Source: Chitinophaga pinensis (GTDB lineage: Bacteria; Bacteroidota; Bacteroidia; Chitinophagales; Chitinophagaceae). Taken from it: DNA of 64,000 nucleotides. Below are positions 47,761 to 58,129 of the stretch, one piece after another; the stretch's first letter is position 1, and the number at the start of each line of letters is the position of its first letter. The notes under the pieces are model-generated. The model was not told where the DNA came from, did not search any database, and saw nothing but the letters and a program-made list of their open reading frames with translations. Position numbers and translations under genes: made by a program. Location: NCBI GenBank assembly GCA_945862385.1, contig CAMAXV010000002.1:186001-250000 (forward strand), read 5' to 3'.

Positions 47761-49071
47761 ATGCTTTTCGTATCGATTGCCTGCTGTATCCTGATCCTGA
47801 TTCTGTTGATTTCATGGCTCAGGTTCAATACATTCATCGCTTTTATACTTGTTTCGATTACCGGGGGATTATTACTCGGACTTCCACTGGAAAAAATTCC
47901 GGCGTCCATTCAGAAGGGGATTGGTGACACCCTGGGTTCTTTGCTCATGATCCTGTTGTTTGGCGCTATGATTGGTAAACTGGTGGCAGAATCCGGTGCT
48001 GCACAAAAAATCAGTGATGTGATGCTGAAAACCTTCGGCATCAATAAGATAACCTGGGCACTGGTGATGACAGGGTTCATCGTAGGTATACCTTTGTTCT
48101 ATAATGTTGGTTTTGTGCTGCTTGTTCCGCTGATTTTCTCAATCGTTTACCGGGTTAAACTTCCTGCAGTCTATGTTGGATTACCTATGCTGGCTGCGCT
48201 TTCCACTACGCACGGACTCCTTCCACCGCATCCATCACCGGCTGCGCTGGTAACGCAATTGAATGCGGATATGGGACAAACACTGCTCTATGGCATCATC
48301 ATCGCTATACCTACCATTATCCTTGCCGGACCAGTATTTGCATCTACTCTGAAAGGCATCACTACAGAACCGCTGCAAACCTTCAAGCCGCGCATCCTGC
48401 CTGACGATCAGCTGCCCGGATTCCTGAACAGCATACTCACCTGCCTTTTACCTGTTGGCATCTTGCTGATCACTACCATTTTTCAACTCGGCGAAAACGG
48501 AGCGGAAAGTCCGGTTTTACTGCGTTTCATTGCAGAACCGGGTATGCTGATGCTACTCTCCGTATTATACGCCACTTTTGCCCTGGGGATTTTCAAAGGG
48601 AAAAAAATGCGTGAGGTAATGGCCATCTATGCTGATTCCGTGAAAGATGTGCTGATGATTATCCTCATCGTTTCAGGAGCCGGTGCACTTAAACAAATTT
48701 TTGTAGACAGTGGCGTTAGCAATCAGCTTGCTGATGCCATGAACCAACTTGATTTACCGCCTTTACTATTGGGCTGGCTGATCTCAGCACTCATCCGGGT
48801 AGCCATGGGATCTGCTACGGTAGCAGGTTTGACAACGGCTGGTATCATCGCCCCGCTTGTGTTAGCTACAGGAACCTCTCCCAGCCTCATGGTGCTGGCA
48901 GTAGGATCAGGAAGCTTGTTTTTCTCTCATGTCAATGATTCCGGATTCTGGCTTTTCAAGGAATATTTCAACCTGAGCATGAAAGACACCTTCAGGTCCT
49001 GGAGTGTCATGGAAACAATCGTTTCCGTGATGGGCTTAATAGGTGTTATGGTGCTGGAAAGATTCATTTAA
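47761..49071 (+). CDS. GntP family gluconate/sugar-acid:H+ symporter
   Basis: Many TMs; THGLLPPHPSPAALV and SGSLFFSHVNDSGFWLFKEYFNLS are GntP hallmarks. Confidence 0.95.
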   Translation: MLFVSIACCILILILLISWLRFNTFIAFILVSITGGLLLGLPLEKIPASIQKGIGDTLGSLLMILLFGAMIGKLVAESGAAQKISDVMLKTFGINKITWALVMTGFIVGIPLFYNVGFVLLVPLIFSIVYRVKLPAVYVGLPMLAALSTTHGLLPPHPSPAALVTQLNADMGQTLLYGIIIAIPTIILAGPVFASTLKGITTEPLQTFKPRILPDDQLPGFLNSILTCLLPVGILLITTIFQLGENGAESPVLLRFIAEPGMLMLLSVLYATFALGIFKGKKMREVMAIYADSVKDVLMIILIVSGAGALKQIFVDSGVSNQLADAMNQLDLPPLLLGWLISALIRVAMGSATVAGLTTAGIIAPLVLATGTSPSLMVLAVGSGSLFFSHVNDSGFWLFKEYFNLSMKDTFRSWSVMETIVSVMGLIGVMVLERFI

Positions 49072-49121
49072 GCCGTCCAATTAGTAAAAAAAGATTATTC
49101 ATTCACTGCTAAAAAAACAAC

Positions 49122-50219
49122 ATGCCTTTACGCAGAGACTTTCTTAAATCAGGTGCCGCTGCAAGCGGACTATTCATGCTCTCTTCTTTTTCAGAAAAAA
49201 AGCAGGAAGAAAAAATCATGCCTCCCCGCATCCGCTTCTCAGTAATCAACATCAACCACAGCCATATTTACGGGATGTGTAATGCCGTTATCAAAGGAGG
49301 AGGGGAACTGGTAGCAGTATATGCAAAAGAGGCTGACCTCCTTTCACAATTTTCCAGGTCTTTTCCGCAAGCAAAAGTTGCCAAAGATGCAAAAGAAATT
49401 CTGGAAGACAACAGCATTCAACTGATCCTGAGTTCAGGCATTCCGGATGAACGCGGACCCCTGGGCATTGAAGTGATGAAGCATGGCAAAGACTACCTGG
49501 TAGACAAGCCAGGCATCACCACGCTGGAACAACTAGCCGCTGTTAGGAAAGTACAAAAGGAAACCAAACGCATTTATTCAATCATGTACAGCGAGCGCTT
49601 TGAAAACAAAGCTACCATCAAGGCTTCTGAATTGGTTCAGGCGGGTGCAATTGGTAATGTTATTCAGACTATCGGCTTGGGTCCGCATAAAATAAATCCC
49701 AAATCACGGCCCGACTGGTTCTGGGAGAAAAAGCGTTACGGAGGAATTATCTGTGATATCGGATCACACCAATTCGACCAATACCTGCATTTTACCGGCT
49801 CTACTTCAGCGGAAGTAGTGGCATCACAGGTCGGTAATACCCACCACAAAGATCATTCCAACTTCGAGGATTTCGGGGATGTGATGCTGAAAGGCAATGG
49901 CGGCATGGGTTATATCCGGGTGGATTGGTTTACACCAGACGGACTCAAAACATGGGGAGATGGCAGGCTGACAATTCTGGGATCTGAAGGATTCATTGAG
50001 ATCAGGAAAAATATCGATATCGCCCGCTACAACAGCGGCAATCACCTCTATATGGCCAATAACAAGGAAACGATTTACATGGATTGCAAGGACGTTGAAC
50101 TTCCTTTCGGAAGGCTTTTTGTGGACGATGTAATCAACCGCACGGAAACAGCCATGACGCAGGCGCATTGCTTCCTGGCAACAGAACTTGCCCTGAAGGC
50201 ACAAAAAATGGCCAGATAA
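49122..50219 (+). CDS. exported Gfo/Idh/MocA family oxidoreductase
   Basis: LRRDFLKSGAAASGLFML signal; GKDYLVDKPGITT and GGIICDIGSHQFDQYLHFTG. Confidence 0.88.
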   Translation: MPLRRDFLKSGAAASGLFMLSSFSEKKQEEKIMPPRIRFSVININHSHIYGMCNAVIKGGGELVAVYAKEADLLSQFSRSFPQAKVAKDAKEILEDNSIQLILSSGIPDERGPLGIEVMKHGKDYLVDKPGITTLEQLAAVRKVQKETKRIYSIMYSERFENKATIKASELVQAGAIGNVIQTIGLGPHKINPKSRPDWFWEKKRYGGIICDIGSHQFDQYLHFTGSTSAEVVASQVGNTHHKDHSNFEDFGDVMLKGNGGMGYIRVDWFTPDGLKTWGDGRLTILGSEGFIEIRKNIDIARYNSGNHLYMANNKETIYMDCKDVELPFGRLFVDDVINRTETAMTQAHCFLATELALKAQKMAR

Positions 50220-50261
50220 TTCGTATATTCAAACATCGATTCAACACATAAACACATTGCT

Positions 50262-51734
50262 ATGCCCAAACAAAACCACAGGAGAAATTTTCTCAAAAAC
50301 AGCTCGCTGGCTGCAGCCGGCTTTTTTATTGTCCCCAGACATGTAATCGGAAAAGGATACACGGCACCGAGCGACAAACTGAACATCGCTGCCATTGGAG
50401 CAGGTGGAAAAGGACAATCAGACCTCTTCAATTCTTTCAACAATGGCGCCAACAACGTGGTGGCTTTTTCTGATGTGGATTGGGATAAATGCAAGCCTGC
50501 CATTGAGAAGTTTCCCAACGCTAAAAAATACCGTGACTTCAGGGAAATGCTTGATAAGTCAGGCAACGAAATTGATGCCGTAACCATCTCTACACCGGAT
50601 CATTTCCATGCCTATGCCGCCATGGCCTGCATGCAACTGAAGAAGCATGTCTATGTTCAAAAACCACTCACCCACAATATTGCTGAAGCCAGGATGCTCA
50701 CTGAAGCAGCCCGTAAATACAAAGTGGTAACCCAGATGGGCAACCAGGGTGCCTCTAACCCGCAGCAAAAAGTTGCGATGGACTGGTTTGACCAGGGACT
50801 GATCGGCACTGTCAACAAAGTGGAAATCTGGACCAACAGACCGGTATGGCCACAGGGTATTCCTGTACCAACCGGTAAACATGCACTGCCTGCTTCCATG
50901 TCTGCTGCAGACTGGAACACCTGGCTTGGCCCGGCCTCGTATGTGGATTATGATCCACTCTATCATCCATTCAAATGGAGGGGCTGGTGGAATTTCGGAA
51001 CCGGTGCACTGGGAGACATTGGCTGCCACACCATTGACTCTCCGTTCAGAATTCTTGGACTAGGTTATCCAACTGAGGTAGAATGCAGTGTAGGTCAGGT
51101 TTTCATCAAAGACTGGACACCTGAACACATCCCTGAAGGCTGTCCGCCTTCATCTCTTGTAGAAATTAAATTCCCTGCTACCAAGAAAAATAAAACACCC
51201 ATGAAAATGGTGTGGATGGATGGTGGTCTTAGGCCTTTCCATCCTGATCAACTGCCTGCCAATGAGCCACTCAGCACTGATGGCAATGGAGCCAACGGCG
51301 TATATCTGCATGGTTCAAAAGGATTGATGGTGATAGACATGTACGGAAACAATCCACGGATTTACCTGAACAACGGAGAAAAAATCACAGCCCCAGCTCC
51401 CGATCCAAATGCTCCTAAACTTCCTGAATTCGGACACCAGATTTCCTGGACTGAAGCTTGTAAAGCCGGCTTCAACAGCAAGGAACACAAGGCCCTGAGT
51501 TCTTCATTTGATTATTCTGGTCCGCTCACCGAAACCGTTCTCATGGGCAACCTGGCAATCAGAAGCTATATGCTGCGCAAAGAAGTGAAAGGAAGCAACG
51601 GACGCAGCGGGTTCGACTTCTACGGTCGTAAAAAACTTCTGTGGGATGGCGCATCCATGAAGATTACCAATTTTGAGGATGCCAACCAGTTTGTAGGTCG
51701 TGTGAACAGAAGCGGATGGGAATTCAAAATGTAA
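50262..51734 (+). CDS. exported Gfo/Idh/MocA family oxidoreductase
   Basis: NHRRNFLKNSSLAAAGFFIV signal; AIGAGGKGQSDL, ISTPDHFHAYAAMACMQLKKHVYVQKPLTHN, GALGDIGCHTIDSPF. Confidence 0.93.
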   Translation: MPKQNHRRNFLKNSSLAAAGFFIVPRHVIGKGYTAPSDKLNIAAIGAGGKGQSDLFNSFNNGANNVVAFSDVDWDKCKPAIEKFPNAKKYRDFREMLDKSGNEIDAVTISTPDHFHAYAAMACMQLKKHVYVQKPLTHNIAEARMLTEAARKYKVVTQMGNQGASNPQQKVAMDWFDQGLIGTVNKVEIWTNRPVWPQGIPVPTGKHALPASMSAADWNTWLGPASYVDYDPLYHPFKWRGWWNFGTGALGDIGCHTIDSPFRILGLGYPTEVECSVGQVFIKDWTPEHIPEGCPPSSLVEIKFPATKKNKTPMKMVWMDGGLRPFHPDQLPANEPLSTDGNGANGVYLHGSKGLMVIDMYGNNPRIYLNNGEKITAPAPDPNAPKLPEFGHQISWTEACKAGFNSKEHKALSSSFDYSGPLTETVLMGNLAIRSYMLRKEVKGSNGRSGFDFYGRKKLLWDGASMKITNFEDANQFVGRVNRSGWEFKM

Positions 51735-51772
51735 ACAGGCTTTAAGAATTTGCATAAACGCTTTGATTCATG

Positions 51773-51806
51773 AAACTGCCCCGCTTTCGCGGGGCAGTTT
51801 TTTTTA
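51773..51806 (+). terminator. intrinsic terminator
   Basis: AAACTGCCCCGC-TTTC-GCGGGGCAGTTT 12-bp perfect stem, then a T-run. Confidence 0.95.
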
Positions 51807-51839
51807 TAGTATCTTCAGTACTTACAATTTTGTTCAGAT

Positions 51840-54800
51840 ATGAAAAAAATCCTCCTCGCCATCTTTTGTCTGGGAATGATGACCGGACACGCCCAAAAGA
51901 AAAAGTCAGCTCTGCAGCAAACACAAACTCAAGCCAGTCCTGATTCTATTTTCAGTAACCTCAAATGGCGCAATGTTGGCCCCTTTCGTGGTGGCCGTGC
52001 CAATGCCATTGCCGGGGTCAGGAACAACGATCTTAGGTTTTATGTGGGTTATACAGGCGGCGGCGTTTGGACCACTGAAGATGGTGGCAATAGCTGGAAA
52101 AACATTTCAGACGGACAATTTGGTGTGGGATCCATTGGTGATATCGCTGTGTCAGAATCAGATCCGAATGTGATTTTTGTGGGCACCGGAGAACATGCAG
52201 TTCGTGGAGTAATGACCAGTTACGGTGATGGCGTATATAAATCTACCGATGCAGGTAAAACATGGAAAAACGTTGGTCTGCAGAAGACAAGACATATTTC
52301 AGACATTGCTATTGATCCCCGAAATGCTGATGTAGTCTATGTTGCGGCACAAGGCACTGTTCATGGTCCGAATACAGACCGTGGTATTTTCAAATCAACA
52401 GATGGTGGCACAAGCTGGAAAAAGGTGTTATACATCAATGATAGTACAGGCATCTCTTCGCTTTCCATGGACATGAATAATCCCCGCATCCTGTATGCCG
52501 CTTCATGGGAACATAGAAGGTACCCATGGACAGTCTCCAGTGGCGGTCCGGGTTCAGCTATCTGGAAATCTACAGATGAAGGAAATACCTGGTCGAAACT
52601 CGAAGGCGGATTGCCGAAACTCATGGGTAAAGCAGGTATCAGCGTATCCCGCGCCAACAGCAACATGATTTATGCAATTATAGAAACCGAAAAAGTAAAA
52701 TCAGGATTATATCGTTCTGATGATGCTGGCAAAACCTGGTCTTTATTATCAAACAACCAGGATATCTCTTCCAGGTCTTGGTACTACATGGAAGTCTTTG
52801 CAGACCCCAATAATGAGAACACGGTATATGTGCTCAATGCACCCATGATGAAATCTATCGATGGTGGAAAAACATTTGCGAGGGTTCCCGTACATCATGG
52901 TGACACACACGACTTATGGATTCATCCTACCAAAAGCAACATCGTTGCCCTGGCAGATGATGGCGGTGCAGAAATAAGTTTTGATATTTGTAAAACCTGG
53001 TCATCGATCATGAACCAGCCAACAGCACAATTCTACCGGGTTAATACCGACAATGTATTTCCATATAAACTCTATGGCGGTCAACAAGACAATACCTCTG
53101 TAATTGCAGCAAGCAGAAATAATGGAGCCTCACTCACCGAACGCGACTGGATAATTGGTCCGGGCTGCGAATGTGCCTTCCCGGCATTTGACCCCAATGA
53201 ACCGACACTGATTTATGGCGGTTGTTATCAGGGTTACATTGAAGTGCTTAATACTAAAACTGGAGAGTCAAAAGATATACAGGCCTACCCAACTATGAAC
53301 CTGGCCAATGATCCGAGTACGATGAAATACAGGTTTAACTGGAATGCCCCGATCATCGCCTCGCCACACGATCCTAAAACCATCTACCATGGTGGCAATG
53401 TAGTACTGAAAACAACCAATGGGGGCATCAGCTGGGAGCCCATCAGTCCTGACCTCACCCGAAATGAAAAGTCGAAGCAGGGCCCAGGAGGTATGCCTTT
53501 CACCAATGAAGGAGCCGGTGGGGAGAACTACAATACGCTCTTTTACCTGACGGAATCTGCACTTGAAAAGGGTGTTATCTGGACTGGCAGCGATTGTGGA
53601 TTTGTACATGTTACCATGGATGGCGGAAAAACCTGGAATAATGTAACACCAGCTGGATTACCTGAGGCGCAAATTAACAGCATTGAGCTGTCTGCTTTCG
53701 ATAAGGGGACAGCATATATTTCAGCAACCCGGTACAAGTTCAATGACTATGCTGCCTATGCTTTCAAGACTATTGATTATGGTAAAACCTGGACGCCCAT
53801 CAATAATGGAATTAAAGAAGACGATTTTCTGAAAGTAATTAGGGAAGACAGGAAAAATAAAAACCTGTTGTATGGTGGGAGTGAAAGAGGATTTTACCTG
53901 TCAACAGACGGCGGACAACATTGGCAATCCTTCCAGCGCAACCTGCCTGTGGTGCCTGTAACTGACCTGATGATCCGAGACAATGACTTGGTAGCTGCTA
54001 CAGCAGGGAGGGCATTCTGGATTCTTGATGACCTGGGAGCCATTCAACAATATGTTGCAGAGGCTGCATTACCCAGGCTGATTACGCCCAAGCCAGGTTA
54101 TAAGATGGGTGGGGGTGCAGGTCTACCGGAAGACAAGTACAGTGCCGGACAAAATGCACCCGATGGCATCATACTTGATTACTTCCTGCCAGAAGTACAT
54201 GACAGCATCACAGTTAAATTAACCATCTCCGATGCATCAGGAAAAGTGGTGAGAACATTCAGCAACAAAAAAGATGAGGGCTATGTAAGGTATCCAGGCG
54301 GACCCGCACCCGCAGCATTGTTGCCTGACGCAAAGGGACATAATCGTTTTCTGTGGGATTACCGGACCGCAACACCCACACCAGACGTAAAAGGAGTTTA
54401 TATTTTCGGTGACTACAGAGGTTATGCGCTTGCACCTGGAACATATACTGCCAGATTGGATGCAGGAACAACCAGCAGCAGTGCTGATCTTATTTTGTTG
54501 GCCAATCCGAAGATTAAAGCCAGTGCAGCAGAATGGGAGGAACAACAAAAAATGCTTGCAGAGATGACTTCAACCATCAGTGCAATCCATCAGCAGGTTA
54601 ATGATCTGCGTAAAGTAAAAAAACAACTGCAGCACCATGCTGATGTTTTCAAAGAAGTAGCCAATGCTGCGAAAGTGGTAGAGGAAGCCAAAAAACTGAT
54701 AAAAGACATTGATGGATGGGAGTCCAATATTGTTGAAAGCAGGATTCAAAACGGACAGGATGTAATTAACTGGCCCAGCAAACTCAATGCAGAATTGTTT

Positions 54801-54980
54801 TTCATCAAGGGATTGGCAGATGCAGCTGATCCACGCATCACGCAAGGCATCAAAACACGCTATACAGATTTACTGACACAGTGGAAACAGGAGAAAGAAA
54901 AATTACAGCAACTGAAGCATGCAATTGTTTCTTATAACCAACTATACAAGTCACAGGGTATGGAAGGCATTGTACTTTGA
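51840..54980 (+). CDS. VPS10/sortilin-like BNR beta-propeller glycosyl hydrolase-like protein (secreted)
   Basis: LKWRNVGPFRGGRANAIAGV; many STDGGxTW Asp-box repeats; 1046 aa. Confidence 0.88.
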   Translation: MKKILLAIFCLGMMTGHAQKKKSALQQTQTQASPDSIFSNLKWRNVGPFRGGRANAIAGVRNNDLRFYVGYTGGGVWTTEDGGNSWKNISDGQFGVGSIGDIAVSESDPNVIFVGTGEHAVRGVMTSYGDGVYKSTDAGKTWKNVGLQKTRHISDIAIDPRNADVVYVAAQGTVHGPNTDRGIFKSTDGGTSWKKVLYINDSTGISSLSMDMNNPRILYAASWEHRRYPWTVSSGGPGSAIWKSTDEGNTWSKLEGGLPKLMGKAGISVSRANSNMIYAIIETEKVKSGLYRSDDAGKTWSLLSNNQDISSRSWYYMEVFADPNNENTVYVLNAPMMKSIDGGKTFARVPVHHGDTHDLWIHPTKSNIVALADDGGAEISFDICKTWSSIMNQPTAQFYRVNTDNVFPYKLYGGQQDNTSVIAASRNNGASLTERDWIIGPGCECAFPAFDPNEPTLIYGGCYQGYIEVLNTKTGESKDIQAYPTMNLANDPSTMKYRFNWNAPIIASPHDPKTIYHGGNVVLKTTNGGISWEPISPDLTRNEKSKQGPGGMPFTNEGAGGENYNTLFYLTESALEKGVIWTGSDCGFVHVTMDGGKTWNNVTPAGLPEAQINSIELSAFDKGTAYISATRYKFNDYAAYAFKTIDYGKTWTPINNGIKEDDFLKVIREDRKNKNLLYGGSERGFYLSTDGGQHWQSFQRNLPVVPVTDLMIRDNDLVAATAGRAFWILDDLGAIQQYVAEAALPRLITPKPGYKMGGGAGLPEDKYSAGQNAPDGIILDYFLPEVHDSITVKLTISDASGKVVRTFSNKKDEGYVRYPGGPAPAALLPDAKGHNRFLWDYRTATPTPDVKGVYIFGDYRGYALAPGTYTARLDAGTTSSSADLILLANPKIKASAAEWEEQQKMLAEMTSTISAIHQQVNDLRKVKKQLQHHADVFKEVANAAKVVEEAKKLIKDIDGWESNIVESRIQNGQDVINWPSKLNAELFFIKGLADAADPRITQGIKTRYTDLLTQWKQEKEKLQQLKHAIVSYNQLYKSQGMEGIVL

Positions 54981-55004
54981 ATTCATTTAAATAAAAAAGG
55001 AAAG

Positions 55005-55034
55005 GGCCACCATAAATAATGGTGGCCTTAATTT
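55005..55034. terminator. intrinsic terminator between convergent genes
   Basis: GGCCACCAT-AAATA-ATGGTGGCC 9-bp stem, then TTAATTTTT. Confidence 0.88.
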
Positions 55035-55055
55035 TTCCAAAAAACCCACAGATGC

Positions 55056-55469
55056 TTAAGGCTTTTTAATTGTCACTTCCTCAACAACCTTTCTTTCAGT
55101 GACTACCTGAAATTTTTTGTCCGCCTTGTTTCTATAGGCAGCAATGGTGAAGGTGACATTACCAAAATCAACAGGTACACTGAAAATTTTGGTCAGTTTC
55201 CTGTCTGAATACACCTCCTCATAGAGTGTTTTTCCAGATGCATTACTGACAATGACAACATACTTCTCATTGGCTTCATTGTCGTAATTGAGCAGAAAAT
55301 TTACATGCTCATCAACCGTACCCACGTAGGTTACTGTGTTAACTGGTGAATTCGCTACAGCCTGTGTCTTCTGTGCATTTGCGCCTGCAAAAGAGATGAC
55401 ACTGAGAATTGCGGAGAGGAACAGATTCATGATGATGTTCCTGTTTGAGTTTGCACGGTTTGCTTTCAT
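55056..55469 (-). CDS. small secreted hypothetical protein
   Basis: Signal peptide-like IIMNLFLSAILSVISFAGANAQ; beta-rich remainder; no confident family. Confidence 0.65.
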   Translation of the reverse strand: MKANRANSNRNIIMNLFLSAILSVISFAGANAQKTQAVANSPVNTVTYVGTVDEHVNFLLNYDNEANEKYVVIVSNASGKTLYEEVYSDRKLTKIFSVPVDFGNVTFTIAAYRNKADKKFQVVTERKVVEEVTIKKP

Positions 55470-55634
55470 AATTCCAATTTTTGGTTAAATCATTCGACAC
55501 ATGGAAGCGTTGTTGCGTGCAAGCCAATCGTAAGGGCAAGTTTAAATGTGTATCAGATACATATACCAATACCAAAGGAGGCACTTTAGTAACCCCCTTT
55601 TTTTTAAACTTTAATGTTAAAAAAATATTAAGAC

Positions 55635-55665
55635 CCTGAAACCCTTTGCAGCAAAGGGTTTCAGG
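55635..55665 (-). terminator. intrinsic terminator of the 55673-56821 gene
   Basis: CCTGAAACCCTTTG-CAG-CAAAGGGTTTCAGG 14-bp perfect stem; T-rich on the minus-strand 3' side. Confidence 0.85.
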
Positions 55666-55672
55666 AAATAAT

Positions 55673-56821
55673 CTATTTCAGCAAAGACATCGCCGCGTCT
55701 ATATATACAAAATTCTCAGGCTGGTGATGGTGGATGGGTTTGGTGACTGCAGTTTCTCCGAGTCTAACCACCACTGCATTTTTAGCAGGAATGATGTAGA
55801 CATACTGCCCGAATAATCCGTTCTGGGCAATGGCATGTACCCCATTATGATCGACCATCCAATACTGATACCCGTAAAAATCAACAGGATTGCCGTTCTC
55901 GGTAGGATCTTTCAGATACGTTGCCGGTGTAGTGGCAGCTGTGATGTATTGTTCGGATACAATCTGTTTTCCGTTCCAGTTACCCTTCTGTAACACAAGC
56001 TGTCCGAACCTGGCATAATCACGTGCCACAGCATTGAGGCAGCAAAAAGCCTTCTCGTGTTTTTTGGCACCATCAAGGAGCCAGATTGCATCAGACTGTG
56101 CACCCATAGGTTGCATAAACCTTTCTGATACCAAAGTAGAAATATCTTTTCCAAAAACTTTCTCCACAATCAAACCCAGTACCTGGGTATCGCCACTGCG
56201 ATATTCCCAGTTAACCCCGGGTTCTTCTTTCCTCTCCATTTTAGAAATCAGGAAATCCATGTCTTCTCCGTAATAAGCATACGCATTGAGACTGAAATAA
56301 CCTTTATCCGACTCCTTGTAATTGGTACCTGAACTCATGGTGAGCAGGTCTTTTATTTTCACCTTCTCCAGTCCGTTTGTCTTGAAGTGATCGAGATAGT
56401 TCCCGGCTGGTTCGTCAAGTGATTTGATTTTCCCCTCATCCAGTGCAATACCAATGAGGAGCGATATGATACTTTTAGCGGCCGAAAAGGACCCACTTAG
56501 GGTAGTGGTATCGTATCCATCCCAATAACGTTCGTATTTGATCTTGCCATCCTGGATAACCATGAAGGCATGGGTATTGTTGGTATCAATGGTGTTCAAA
56601 AGATCTGCAGGAATTTCCAGCTGATTGTAGGCTGAATCCAGCTCCCAGAATTGCGGCTGCGCTGCAGCAGGAACCACACGTGTTGGATGTGTTTTGTAGT
56701 CGTGAATGGTATGTAACCCCCAAGTGAGGTAATTACGCATGTGGGCAAGGTGATTGGTGTAAGACAATCCGGCCAGCACAAGAACGAGGGCCAGCAAAAC
56801 AAGTGATATCTTCTTAATCAT
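55673..56821 (-). CDS. serine hydrolase (beta-lactamase/class C-like)
   Basis: SGSFSAAKSIISLLIGIALDEGKI (SxxK), LLTMSSGTNY, YAYYG, HAIAQNGLFGQYVYIIP. Confidence 0.9.
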   Translation of the reverse strand: MIKKISLVLLALVLVLAGLSYTNHLAHMRNYLTWGLHTIHDYKTHPTRVVPAAAQPQFWELDSAYNQLEIPADLLNTIDTNNTHAFMVIQDGKIKYERYWDGYDTTTLSGSFSAAKSIISLLIGIALDEGKIKSLDEPAGNYLDHFKTNGLEKVKIKDLLTMSSGTNYKESDKGYFSLNAYAYYGEDMDFLISKMERKEEPGVNWEYRSGDTQVLGLIVEKVFGKDISTLVSERFMQPMGAQSDAIWLLDGAKKHEKAFCCLNAVARDYARFGQLVLQKGNWNGKQIVSEQYITAATTPATYLKDPTENGNPVDFYGYQYWMVDHNGVHAIAQNGLFGQYVYIIPAKNAVVVRLGETAVTKPIHHHQPENFVYIDAAMSLLK

Positions 56822-56830
56822 AAAATTATT

Positions 56831-58117
56831 TTATGCAAATGGTTGATCTATGGAAATGCTTTGTTTGGAGAAGAATTTCGGTCCTTCAGGAGTCATATAC
56901 AGACAATCTTCCAGCCTGATACCGAATTCACCGGGAATGGATATGGTGGGCTCATCGCTGAAACACATGCCCGGTGCAAGCCTGGTCATGTTTCCCTTTA
57001 CGAAGTTTGTCCACTCGTGACCTTCCATCCCTATGCCGTGGCCTGTTCTGTGTGGCAATCCGGGTAAGCCATAATTTTTCATGAAACCGGCATCCTCAAT
57101 AACCTTGCGGGCTGCAGCGTCAACCGCATCACAGGTGGCGCCAATCTGCGCAGCCGCAAATGCAGCATCCTGTGCGCGCTTTTCCAGGTTCCATACATCA
57201 ATCATTTTCTGTGTAGGCTTACCAACAACTATCGTTCGAGTAATGTCTGAAGCATAGCCTTCGCAGCTGGTTCCACCATCCACCATCACCACATCCCCTT
57301 CCTTGATGGTTTGTGGTGTGATGCTACCATGGGGGAGGGCAGAATACTTACCTACCTGAACAGAAGCACCTCCGCTGAAACCCAGTTTACGGAATGCAGC
57401 TGAGATATTACCACTGAACTCTGATTGCGACATACCCGGACGGATGGTGGCAAAGGCAGCTTTATAGGCTTCAATAGTCACATCACTTGCCCTTTGCATG
57501 AGGGCAATTTCTGAAGCTGTTTTATACATCCTGCAACCGGCAGTAACCGGAGTGGCATCTACTACTTCAAAACCAGTAGCGGCTTTTCTAACGCCATCAG
57601 CGATGAAAAACCTGACCCGCTCTTCCATACCTATTCTACGGTGCTTTATGCCTCTGTCTTTGACGATGCTGACGATCAGCTCATACGGACTCTCATGTTC
57701 TTCCCAGCAACGCAATTCATCACCAAATACAGGATTGATGAGCTCCTTGGCACGGTCGTCTTCAAATTTCGGACAAACATACGCAATCGCACCTTTTGCA
57801 GGAATGACCACACCAAATGTTCGCTCACTTTGTCCCCAACGCATACCTGTAAAGTAAGCGCAGGTGACAGTGCCTTCCATAAAAATCGCATCCAGCTTTT
57901 GCTGCTGCATCAACTCCTGGGCCTTCGCGATCCGCTGCTTGCGCTCTTCCACTGTTATGGGAACGACGCCTGCAGTCATGGGCTGAAGTCGCTCAATAAC
58001 TGATGGCATATCAGATGAGCGTTCACCCGAAAAAGATGACAACGCCAATGCACCTGTTGATAGGGAGGCAGCTCCAAGGAAATTTCTTCTGTTGAATCTA
58101 TTGTTCATGGCTTTCAA
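56831..58117 (-). CDS. exported M24 family Xaa-Pro-type peptidase
   Basis: NRRNFLGAASLSTGALAL signal; metal ligands in VDGGTSCEGYASDITRT, HRTGHGIGMEGHE, SDEPTISIPGEFGIRLED. Confidence 0.92.
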   Translation of the reverse strand: MKAMNNRFNRRNFLGAASLSTGALALSSFSGERSSDMPSVIERLQPMTAGVVPITVEERKQRIAKAQELMQQQKLDAIFMEGTVTCAYFTGMRWGQSERTFGVVIPAKGAIAYVCPKFEDDRAKELINPVFGDELRCWEEHESPYELIVSIVKDRGIKHRRIGMEERVRFFIADGVRKAATGFEVVDATPVTAGCRMYKTASEIALMQRASDVTIEAYKAAFATIRPGMSQSEFSGNISAAFRKLGFSGGASVQVGKYSALPHGSITPQTIKEGDVVMVDGGTSCEGYASDITRTIVVGKPTQKMIDVWNLEKRAQDAAFAAAQIGATCDAVDAAARKVIEDAGFMKNYGLPGLPHRTGHGIGMEGHEWTNFVKGNMTRLAPGMCFSDEPTISIPGEFGIRLEDCLYMTPEGPKFFSKQSISIDQPFA

Positions 58118-58129
58118 TTTGTTCGTTCA

